Shown: one piece after another, positions 39,840 through 50,400 of the stretch
How the letters are laid out: each line of letters opens with the position of its first letter
How positions within the stretch are numbered: position 1 is the first letter of the stretch
Source: Casuarius casuarius
Lineage: Eukaryota > Chordata > Aves > Casuariiformes > Casuariidae
Direction of reading: 5' to 3'
Assembly (NCBI GenBank): GCA_003342895.1
Contig: PTFA01000160.1
Coordinates: 1,838,156-1,902,155, forward strand
Length of the DNA: 64,000 bases
Translations under genes and position numbers: made by a program
Notes under the pieces: model-generated
Told to the model about the DNA's origin: nothing
Database searches by the model: none
Seen by the model: only the letters and a program-made list of their open reading frames with translations

Positions 39840-40824
39840 CGCGGTCCTCGAGGCAGCGTCAGCATTCGTGCGGTTGTGTGGCGAGATGGGTCGGGGCCGC
39901 TCGCCGCAGCCCCGCGCGTGACGCAGGAGGAGCGGCACCGCTGCGGCGCCGGGCGGCTGCGTCGGACACGGACCCCCGTGAGCCGAGCTGCTCCGCGCGG
40001 AGCATGAGGTCGTGCCTGGTGCTCTGCAGCTCGGGGGCTGTGGAGCTCTTCTCCCTGTGGAGATTGCATCTCTAGCCTGGCCGCAGCAGGGGACTGTGGA
40101 AAATCGGAAGGCTGGGTGAGAAAATGGTGAGCAAACTGACTGCTTAACTGCACTTCATATAAAATCCTTACAGTCATTTCAGTCTGACAGCCTAGCTTCT
40201 CTGTAACACAGGCACTGGGGGAACTTCCAGGACTTCTCCGAAGCATCTGCTGGACAGAGGATGCCTGACTTTCAGACAAGAGAGACAGAGAAATGGGGAG
40301 GATGTCCCAAAATAGTAGGTTGAAAAACAAATCCAGTTCAGATGCACATCTTTGTGCAACAAATGTTATCAAGAGCTGCTTCCGAAGCCACCGAAATGAG
40401 CAGCGCGAGCTCTGCCTGCCCCCACCTCCCGCAGCCTGGGAAGACAGCAGCGTTTTGCAGTGGGCCTGGCAGATGAAAAGCGGGGAGCTGAGGCACTGCG
40501 GGGCACGGGGAAGCGCGGGGGCAGCGCGGTCAGCACTGCTGCGGAAACGAGCTCCCCGCTCGCGAAGTCAGATTCCGCGCGGCGCTTCGGGACGGACGGC
40601 GCCTGTCGCCCAGCAGTCCCGGGATGCTGCCGAGGTGACGCCCCTCGCCCACCCCAAGATTCAGGCCGTGAGTCATGCTCGGTGCCCTGCCAGAAGCTTA
40701 ATTTAGAGCCCTCAGATAAAACCCCGACCGTGGTGATCTCGTGCTGCTACGGCGTTCGCCTCCCTGCACGCGCTGCACGCGCACGGTGGGCGACAGACGC
40801 TGCGGCCCGGGGGCTGCGGGCGGC
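39840..40824. promoter_or_regulatory. CpG-rich island left of the large gap
   Basis: CpG-dense blocks at about 39885-40020 and 40480-40824 run directly into the gap. Candidate promoter region for EDA2R (about 6.5 kb upstream of its first coding exon) or for an unknown transcript; no gene start is identified. Confidence 0.4.
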
Positions 40825-41817
40825 NNNNNNNNNNNNNNNNNNNNNNNNNNNNNNNNNNNNNNNNNNNNNNNNNNNNNNNNNNNNNNNNNNNNNNNNNNNN
40901 NNNNNNNNNNNNNNNNNNNNNNNNNNNNNNNNNNNNNNNNNNNNNNNNNNNNNNNNNNNNNNNNNNNNNNNNNNNNNNNNNNNNNNNNNNNNNNNNNNNN
41001 NNNNNNNNNNNNNNNNNNNNNNNNNNNNNNNNNNNNNNNNNNNNNNNNNNNNNNNNNNNNNNNNNNNNNNNNNNNNNNNNNNNNNNNNNNNNNNNNNNNN
41101 NNNNNNNNNNNNNNNNNNNNNNNNNNNNNNNNNNNNNNNNNNNNNNNNNNNNNNNNNNNNNNNNNNNNNNNNNNNNNNNNNNNNNNNNNNNNNNNNNNNN
41201 NNNNNNNNNNNNNNNNNNNNNNNNNNNNNNNNNNNNNNNNNNNNNNNNNNNNNNNNNNNNNNNNNNNNNNNNNNNNNNNNNNNNNNNNNNNNNNNNNNNN
41301 NNNNNNNNNNNNNNNNNNNNNNNNNNNNNNNNNNNNNNNNNNNNNNNNNNNNNNNNNNNNNNNNNNNNNNNNNNNNNNNNNNNNNNNNNNNNNNNNNNNN
41401 NNNNNNNNNNNNNNNNNNNNNNNNNNNNNNNNNNNNNNNNNNNNNNNNNNNNNNNNNNNNNNNNNNNNNNNNNNNNNNNNNNNNNNNNNNNNNNNNNNNN
41501 NNNNNNNNNNNNNNNNNNNNNNNNNNNNNNNNNNNNNNNNNNNNNNNNNNNNNNNNNNNNNNNNNNNNNNNNNNNNNNNNNNNNNNNNNNNNNNNNNNNN
41601 NNNNNNNNNNNNNNNNNNNNNNNNNNNNNNNNNNNNNNNNNNNNNNNNNNNNNNNNNNNNNNNNNNNNNNNNNNNNNNNNNNNNNNNNNNNNNNNNNNNN
41701 NNNNNNNNNNNNNNNNNNNNNNNNNNNNNNNNNNNNNNNNNNNNNNNNNNNNNNNNNNNNNNNNNNNNNNNNNNNNNNNNNNNNNNNNNNNNNNNNNNNN
41801 NNNNNNNNNNNNNNNNN
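40825..41817. other. Assembly gap (993 N)
   Basis: Run of N between CpG-rich and CA/GC-rich repetitive sequence. Extreme composition probably caused the dropout. The open frames that seem to cross it (up to 676 codons) are artefacts. Confidence 1.
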
Positions 41818-42425
41818 CCGCACACGCCCGCGCGTGGCCCGCGCCCCGCGCAGCACGTGCAGCCCTCGCGGTGAGCACAGCCCGCGCCGGGCACAGCCCC
41901 GCCGCATGCAGCGCACGTGGCTGGCGCAGGCCACCGCACGCGCCGTGCACGCCACGCGCACTGTGTGCAGCCCACTGCACACATCAGGCGTGCACCACAC
42001 GCACACCGCACGCCTTGCACCCGACTGTGCGTCACGTGCACAGCCCACACAGCTCACGCTGCTCCGTGCACCGCGCACCAGACCATGCACCACACGCACA
42101 CCGCACACCTTGCACCCAACTGTGCGTCACGTGCACAGTTCACGCTGCTCCGTGCACCGCACACCGGGCCGTGCAGCACACGCGCACTGCACACAGCCAC
42201 ACTGCACGCATGGCTGCTGCCAGGCTGTGCACCGCACACCCCACGCACAGCCCACGCTGCACACGCGGCTCCGGCCACCTCCCCGCTCAGCCCACGCTGC
42301 CTGCCCCCCGCATGGCCCGTCGGGCTGCCACTGTGCACGGTCACACCGCAGCCCTGCGCCTCCCCCCGTGCACGGTCACACCGCAGCCCCGCGCCCCCCG
42401 TGCACGGTCACACCGCAGCCCCAGG
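41818..42425. repeat. CA/GC-rich minisatellite cluster
   Basis: Seen: 41991-42085 and 42086-about 42175 are two copies of a roughly 90-95-bp unit (caccacacgcacaccgcac, then cttgcaccc, then actgtgcgtcacgtgcaca). From 42333 a second array has gtgcacggtcacaccgcagc at 42333, 42368 and 42400, with periods of 35 and 32 bp. The rest is built from gcacac/gtgcac words. The frames stay open because the words lack stop codons; the predicted His/Thr/Arg-rich peptides have no credible function. Confidence 0.85.
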
Positions 42426-45400
42426 TCCCCGCAAGGGCTGCCCAGCCCAGCCCGCCTCCTCAGGGCTTCGTCGGGGCCCTGCCTTACTAAGCCTCCTTGG
42501 TTACTAAGTGAGAAGAGGACCGTCTTGCCCCAGGATCCGCAGGGCTGTCTTGGGTGAGGACTTGCTGATCTGCTGGTGACCCGTCTCAGGAGGCCGTGGC
42601 GGGACCCGGCGGTGGCCGCGCACCGTGGTGGGCTCAGCCGCCGAGGACACATGAACGTTTTGCCCGTCGGAGGGCTCCCGGCGTCTTCAGAGGTACAGGT
42701 GAGTCGTGCTGGATGAGTCCTGATTCGAAACTCTGTTCTTCCCAACGCTTCTTACTCAAATGACGCTTTTCCCTTCTCAGTGTAATCTGCACAAGTGTAT
42801 TTATGACAATATTAAGACCTGAAGAAAAGGAAAAAGGCCTTTCCAGATGCACCGAGTTATTACTGTAAGCAAGAGAGCAGCAGTTATTAAGTACGTGTGG
42901 GGGAAACAGATTAAAACCCAAGGTTTTACAAAAAATTTGTAGGAATTTGGGGAGTCTTACCTGAGATCGCTAACAAGGCAGAGTGTCAGTGCCCAACATA
43001 GCCAGAGCTTGACAAAAACCCGTAGTTATGGTCCCAGTTTGTAGGTAACAAGTGCACAAACGAGCCGCGTAGCCCTGGGCCTGCGGCTCGGACTGATGTT
43101 CCCCCCGTCCTGTGTGGTGGGGGTTTTCCTTGTATTTCAAGCGTCTCCCTCTGCGGACGGGGAGAGGGGACGGGGGGACGGACGTTGCAGCCGCGGGACC
43201 GCTGTCCTCAGCGCAGCAAGGAGCACCGCAGGCTGCGCCCGCTCCGCCGGCGCCGCGCGGGGATGCTGCTCCCCCCAGAGCGATCGCCCCGGGGTCCGGC
43301 CGTTGCAGACCAAACCGTCTGGGTTGTCGTGTGGGTGAAGCTTCCAGATCTGCTGGAGAACGTGCTGGTCCGGGGGGGCAGGATCAACCCCGACGGGCTC
43401 GTTAGTGTTAGTTAGTTAGTTAGGCACCAGGACACGCTTCCGTGGGTCAGCGAGGGGGGCTTGAGGGATACCGGAGCGGCGGCAGGGCCTGGGCACCGGG
43501 CTGCGCAGGGCGTGCGGTGGTGTTTCCAGATTCGTATTTGGGAGTTTTTTCCTCCATTCCATCTTCAGTTTTATTTAAGATTTTGGTTCTTGAGTTTTAT
43601 GTTTCAATATACATTGGCTACTTACTAGCATTTCTTCTAAGATATGTTATTTACTGCCTGTTCTGCTAGTTTCCGACTTTTTTCATGAAGTGATGTGTAG
43701 AGATCTACCTTGATGCTCCGTTAGCTCCTGCAGTGATGTAGCAGGTAACTCTCTGCTAATCCTTCAGCTGTGGTAAGTCAGTGCTTCTCAGGGAAGGATA
43801 ATTCCCCATGTCCTTACCGAGTGGAGTCTGGAAGTGTTTGAAAAGAAGAGAGGTGTATGGAAAACAAAATACGTAGCAGGCCGAACTGAGTTACATCTGA
43901 TGGCAGAAATGCACCCTCAGACTTGTCCTGAGGAGAGTCTAGCTGCGGTGTCCATCTCTGCTGTCCGTGTGTGTTTTACCAGCTGCTAACAAATCAAAAT
44001 GTGCTGAAAAAATCAGGAAGTTTTTGCTTGAATATGAGAGATCAAAATGAGAAACTTAGGTGTGATCCACATTCTGCATTTGCTTCCTTGGGGTGAAGCG
44101 TCCGTGTGGACGTGCAGCGCAGGTGCTGGACGGTGCCGCGCTGCCGCGTCCCGGGTTCGCGGCTGGCCCGCAGCAAAGCGTGCGGGTGCGAGAGGGCCTT
44201 CGCAGCGCCCGGGAGTCGCAGAGCCTTCGGGAAGTGCTGCTGCCGTTGTACTGGTGCATACGGGCATCTGAGGGCATGTAATTTTTGGAAAAGTAACTTT
44301 TTGCAGGAAAAAGAGAACCAGTGAGCTGCAGGACTGTGGCTGGGGTGAATGGTTACTTGTTTGCACTGCAGCTTTGCTGAAATGGTTTTTATCGCATATG
44401 GTGAAATTTGTTCAGCAACTCATGTTTCCGTGTTTGAGTAACAGATCAGCGGAGATCATGCTCTGCTCGCTTTACTCAGGCGAGTTGTCCCGTTAAGGCA
44501 ATAAAAGATGACTTTGAACAAGTTATGGCTTTTTTTGAGTTAGGAAGTTTTATGCATCTTGAAACAATGTCTGTACATTTTGCTTCCCTCCAGCCTGAGT
44601 GGATTGATACTGTGTCATGTTTATACTCTCTTTGGCAAATAAAATCCGTAGCCCTGGCAGTCACCTTGAGATCCTGTGTAGTTTCCAAAGAGGTGGGAGG
44701 GTTTGGTTGTTTGGTTTTGTTTTTTACTTTCCGCTAATGAGGATCAGTTGTTTTAGTCACTTACGAGACTATCAGGCGTTGCTGCTTTACTAGGGCAGTG
44801 CTATGTGGTTTTGGATGTATGCTTCGCTTACAAATTAAATGTCTTGGTTCTGGAATTGTTAGAATAAAAAATAAAAGCTTTGAATTCCATTCCAGATATG
44901 CAACAAAGCTTTCATTCCACGTATCATTATATTGTGGCTTGAGAAATAGCAGGCCTGGTCTACGCTTAATAGTTTTGCTGGCATGGTTGTGGTATGATGT
45001 TTCCCCTGCCATCCCGAAGTGATATAGTTATGCTGGCAAATGTCCTAATGTACATGTAGCTGCACTGGCATAAGATTCCTTTTGCTTGTGTAACTTTTTC
45101 TATTTGGGAAACTGGTTTAAGCTGTTCCTCTTCTAGGGAGATAGGCTGCTGGGGATGTATCCGTATCTGCATGCCCTGCTGAAGTGTAGAAAAGTCCATA
45201 AATACACACGAGAGGAAGAGGTCAGGTAGGCTGAAGCTGTGTTTGCAGGGCAGTTTTGCCAAAGACTTCATTTTTCATCTGTATCTCTTTCTTGTAGTAT
45301 GGTAGCACTGAAGAGAGCCAGTGAAAATCGGGGCCCCGTTCTCAGATTTCTGAAGTGCTGGCTCCTTTTCTGCTGCCTGCAACTGTATTTCATACCTGTT

Positions 45401-47319
45401 TTGCTCTCGTAACAAGTATAAGCCTAAACTAAATCCCAAACTCCAGACCGGTAGCATCAACTGCGCTGGTGCTCTCCGCAGTGGGCAAAGGCGTCTGGGC
45501 AGCCGATGGGGACCGGGATGCAGACTGGGATCTTATCCGGGCTTGGCAAGCTGGGATTCAAACCACTGGAGTACCAGCCCTCAGGAGCGGGCGTGTGCCG
45601 CCCGCGTGGGGCCTCTCTGCCTCTTTTTATTTTTCCTGCTGCATTTAGCCTCTAGCTGGACTCTAACACTAAACCTGAATGTTTCCCCCTTGACATTGGC
45701 ACATAGTTCCCCGTTTGCCACCTTCTGAGATGGTGACAAATTTCCTTTATTTATTCTATAGTGTCAGTAACCTTTACGCTATTTATAGGCTGTGATCATG
45801 CCCCTCCTGAGATGCTGCAAGATAAATTTAGCTCCCTTAGCTTCTCATCGTCGTATGTCTTCACGTCCAATCCTCGCCGGCTTTCGCTGCCTTTCCTTGT
45901 AGCACATGAGCCACTGGCTGTGAGCATGAGCTGCAGTAATCAGTGACTCACTTTCTATGCTCGTCTGGGAGAGACGTCATGTCAAATGAATCCTGGTCAT
46001 TCAGGGCCTGGCGAGCCCGTCCAAACGTCCACTTCCAAAAGGCAGCCCGCGTGGGAGCGGCGGGAGATGAGACAGGAGCGCAGAAAGAGCCAGCGCAGGA
46101 ACGGGTGCGGAGGGGACCTTCGCGTTTAGTGTCCCCTGAGGGTCGATCGGATACGAGGGGGGGGAGCTGTAGCGGGAGAGAGCCGTGGGAGTGCCCGGAG
46201 ACCTAGGGCTGCGTAGTCGTGCTTCCTCGTGTGCTGTTAGAGCCATCATCCTGGCCTCGCCTTTTCTTCTAGTGAGGCTGTGGGTCAGCACAACTCTAGC
46301 TTAAGTGCCAAGTTTTCCCGGATGTTTCAAGCCCTTAAGTGCAGTGTCCTTCAAAAGAGCATTTTCGAGTGTTTCATACTCCTGCTGAATGTTCAGAAAT
46401 TAATTAGAGGTCTAGTTGGGGGTGGGTTTTATATGTTTCTGTCATCAAGGTGGGAACTCACCCAGAAGATACAGAAATGAACAAACAATCCCCAAACTTG
46501 AAATAAATTGCTTGGTTTTTGTAGCTTGAGTTTGAGTTCTGCTTGTTCTCCCGTGAGAATCGAGTCCCATGTTCCCCACTGAGCCGCGGTCACCGAAGGT
46601 GGAAATTGTGGCTCCAGTGAGGCTAGTGACAGTTCTGCCACTAGTTTCAGCTGAGCCATTAATTCACCCAAGAAAGGCTATGGATGGTATTTGACAGGGA
46701 AACAGATGTTTGTTCTGCCTGTCTGCCAGCTGAAAATGAGTCCACAGTGAACTGAAATCTGCAGAACCGGAGCACAAGCAGACTGCGTGACTCCGGACTG
46801 GAGTAGCAGGGTGTTGGGTGGGTGTCCTGCCCTGCTGACTCTGCTGGAGAACACAGATGGACACTGATAATGTCAGAGCAAAGCAGCTAAACTGACCAAA
46901 GCTCATCTGTCAGATCCCTAAGCTGAGACTGAGCTTTCTATCTGATAGTCTGGGGTATCCAAAAATGCAGTTGGAACTAGCAAAATTCACTGATCTCCTG
47001 CCAGATCAGTAATCAGTGTGTCTAGCTTAACGCTGAAAAATGAAATGTCGTCTGTTCCATGATAAAGGCTGCTACAGGGCAGCAGGGATAGACGGTTCAT
47101 CTGCAGCCTCACTGAGAAATCCTCCCCTCTCCTTTCTCAGCCCTTTGGATGAGAGCAGACAGCCTCGCTCCTGCCAAAGTGACATTCTTGATGCGTAAGA
47201 AATGCGGGCTGACGTCCTAGCGAAGGCGGAAACTTTTTTCCAGAAAAGGGCACGCTGCTTGACTTAAGGGCGTTGAGACTTGCTCTGACCTCTTTGCTTT
47301 CTCTCCCTACCTACTTCAG
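42426..47319. other. Region upstream of the EDA2R coding exons
   Basis: No coding exon recognised. CpG-rich patches lie at about 43140-43400 and 44095-44235. A TTAG tetranucleotide run is at 43401-43424. Because the first coding exon of EDA2R begins at a splice acceptor, at least one noncoding exon must lie upstream, plausibly in one of these CpG-rich patches. Confidence 0.5.
43140..43400. promoter_or_regulatory. CpG-rich patch, candidate EDA2R promoter
   Basis: Dense CpG about 4 kb upstream of the first EDA2R coding exon, the second closest such patch after the weaker one at 44095-44235. Linking it to EDA2R is inference from position only. Confidence 0.3.
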
Positions 47320-47430
47320 GCTCCCGGCACCTCTCCAGCCTCAATGAGCTGCCGAGAGAGCGAGTATTTGGATGAGCACAGGAAGTGCGTCCCGTGCAGA
47401 ACTTGTATGCCTGGGCAGGAGCTTTCCAAG
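47320..47430 (+). CDS. EDA2R: EDA2R coding exon 1 (CDS from 47344)
   Basis: Acceptor ctacctacttcag ends at 47319, leaving 24 nt of 5' UTR before the ATG. Encodes residues 1-29 (C3, C15, C18, C21), ending GQELSK; donor gtaatt at 47431, phase 0. An acceptor before the ATG shows that a noncoding exon lies upstream. Confidence 0.9.
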
Positions 47431-50400
47431 GTAATTTTGCTGCTCCGGAAGGAGCAGGAATCATCTAGCACCAAGGCTGTCATGGTGCTAGATAAATCCT
47501 CTGCTAATCTTTATTAGAAAAGATAATCTTAGATCCCAGTATTTTAGGAAGAGCGGAGACTTGGTAACAAGGAAGGCAAGCAGCTTCGCTCATCGCCATG
47601 GTGGGCGTTGGATAGGAGGGGGAGCAGGTGGAAGTAACAAGCAGGAAGGGATTTCAGTTGATGCTCAGGAGCCTCCTTCTTTCCTGTCTGCTGGTGGAAA
47701 TCCAAATTTCTCTGTCACTTTGGGACCTGAGTTGGCTTCCCATCCCAGTCACGAACCCAACCTTGTGTCTTGCAGGATTGTGGTGATGGTGGAGGGGGGG
47801 ATGCACAGTGCATCGCTTGCCCTCCCAGGAAGTTTAAGGATAGCTGGGGACATCATGGCTGCAAACCCTGTCTGTCTTGCACCCTCATCAACCGTGTCCA
47901 GAAGTCCAACTGCACAGCGACCACCAATGCAGTCTGTGGGGAATGCCTGCCGGGGTGAGTAGAGCTGCTCCTCAGCATGGAGAGTGCAGCGATTGCAGCC
48001 GGGAGGGAACATGTGGGGGTGGTGGGCAGAGCGAGCGTTTATCTGAGGCCACTCGTCACATGGTACTTAAGAGGAGCCGTGGTGGTCCAGCATTGCCTCT
48101 TCGAAGACACTGCTGATGATAGACAAATCTGACCCATCAAATGCCCCGCTTTATAGCTCTGAAGAAGGCAACCTGATAGCTGCTCTAAGTGGGCAGTGGA
48201 AGAACACTCCTTCCAGGCCTAAATTATTGCTGTGGACACCAGGATGTCTAAGGCCCAGGAAACGAGTGTCTGTAGACCACGAGTGTCTGTAGTAGTAGTC
48301 TCCAAAGAGGGCAATAGAGACCAAGCCTAGAAAGATGAGTTCCTGTGTCCAAGCAGTCATATGCAGGAAGCTGTGGTTTTTGTAACGGTTCATTTTTAGT
48401 TAATTTTTTAGGAGAGTTACTGAATTAATACTGCTATGTGCAATCAGCCTGTGAAATGCCTTAGAGCTGTAGACCATTTACTGACAAACGATGCGATTTG
48501 TGACAGAGGAATGAATGTCAGAGCCCTGAGTGTTTTGGTCTCTTCCCAGCCAGACTTGCTAGCTGCAGTTTTGCTGTGACTTTGTTGAGCTGTTGATCAC
48601 TACCACCCTCTTTAGCAAGACACGCGGGCTGTCCCAGAGTGATTCTTGGCAGAGGTGGTACAGCTGCAAAAAAGTAGGTCTGAATGTAGCCAGCATTTGA
48701 GACAAGACGTTGTGCTTTGTGGCCTCTCAGCGTGCCGTGGCACCAAGGAAGATGGATCAGTTTTCTCTGAGCTGCCTCTTGGTAGATGAAGCAGCATGTT
48801 GTTCAAAGCAGCATCGGGCCAGGCTTTAAGGCAGGCAGCCTGCTGGCAGAGCACAGGCTGACACGGGCTGGGCAGCGCCGAGTCCCTCGCCCATCCCGCG
48901 GCTGATACGCTCTCGCTTTGTTCGGCAGGTTCTACCGTAAGGCCCGGATCAGCGGGCAGCTCGACTGGGAGTGCATCCCTTGCACCAAGCAGACGCCCTC
49001 CTCCGAGCCTCAGTGTACGTGCTCAGCAGCCCTTCTGCCTGCTGCCCTGCTCTGTTCGGGGGGTGCCGAGCTGTTTGTGGGATAAAAGGAGTGGTGAGGA
49101 CGTCCCAGAACAGGTTCATGGTGCATGTTAAGTCGGCATCCTATCACTAGTCATTGTGACTGCATCCGAGGCAGACGCAAACTCAAATGTGTATTTGAAC
49201 CATTCTTTGACCATTTTTCCTCATTGGCCAGCTTACTTAGCTGGTGAGAACACCAGAACACTGCCCTGTGGAGACCTGCTGGAGGAAACACATGCATTGT
49301 AGATGAGGAGGGAAGGGACAGGGAGAGGGGTGGCCTAAGCCTCAGAAATAAGTTCCAATATTTTGTGACCGGTGTGTTTGCAGGTCGGTCCAGAACAAAC
49401 CTGGTGAAGGTAGCTGTCCCCACTGTGCCACCACAGGACACAGCCCTTCTTGCACTGACCAGCAGTGCCCTGGTCATCATTGTACTGGTACTTCTGGCAC
49501 TGTCCATCATCTACTGCAAGCGTTTTTGGAAGAGCCAGTGCCAGCGAGGTGAGTCGATGTATACAGTATTTTTCTGTTCCTTCTTCCTTTGTCCTCTTCT
49601 GTTTACACATGTTCTTCACTCTTTCCTTATGTAGAGCGTTGCCATTAGCATTGCTTTTGTTGAAGCATGAAGTGAACCAAACTTTCCTCTGCTCACAGAG
49701 GAGAAATACCTCATCATGCTTTTTTTCATCTGCAGGGCTTCTCTTTTGCTTTTTCTGCTCAAAGATGTGGAGGAGCCTTTCTCTTCCCTAGTGCTATAAT
49801 TAGTAGAAGGAGACTGTGCCACGCTTTCATTGTCAAAATTGGCATTCTCTCCTCCTGGAGTTTCTTAAGGGCAGGCTGAGTCTGAGTGGCTTTTGGCAGG
49901 GCAGGACTAGAGCACCAGGAAATGCTGATTTCCTGGTGGAAATCGGGCGAGAGGAATATGCTTGATAGCTCGGGTTGGGGTACGCTGGCATCCATCAAAC
50001 AGCATACCAGTATGCTGGCTTCCCCAGCTCCTCACAGGCAGACATACCACGTAACTGAGGACTTCCTAGGGAAATAAGCCAAGCCTTCGCTCAGACTGGT
50101 TCTTCTCTATCCTCCAAGCCTTCCTGAGGACTCAGAATTTCTCAAGCCAGCGAGCAATGTTCCCAGCCTCAGCTGCGCCCGGCAGATTTCTGTGTGAAGA
50201 ACAGATGTCTGGTCCCTGCTGCCTGGGCGTGAAGAACCTCAGCCCCTGCTACAGGCAGGCAGAAGGTGACTGCTCCTTTTTTTTTCAGGGGGAGGAGGGC
50301 GGGCAGGCAGTGGGTAGAGGGTGAAGGGGGAATCATGCTTGGTTCTGATTCACATGGTCTTGAGTCATACTGAGCTTCTGTTAGGGAGGAAGGAGCTGGA

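Noticed and set aside
40460..42490. 676-codon + strand frame and the long minus-strand frames overlapping it
   Set aside because: They cross 993 N, which are read as open. The visible parts are stop-poor CA/GC minisatellite sequence.
47344..47430. Search for a signal peptide or an upstream in-frame start in EDA2R
   Set aside because: The frame is open for 24 nt upstream to the acceptor but has no ATG there. XEDAR is known to lack a cleaved signal peptide, so the start at 47344 stands.
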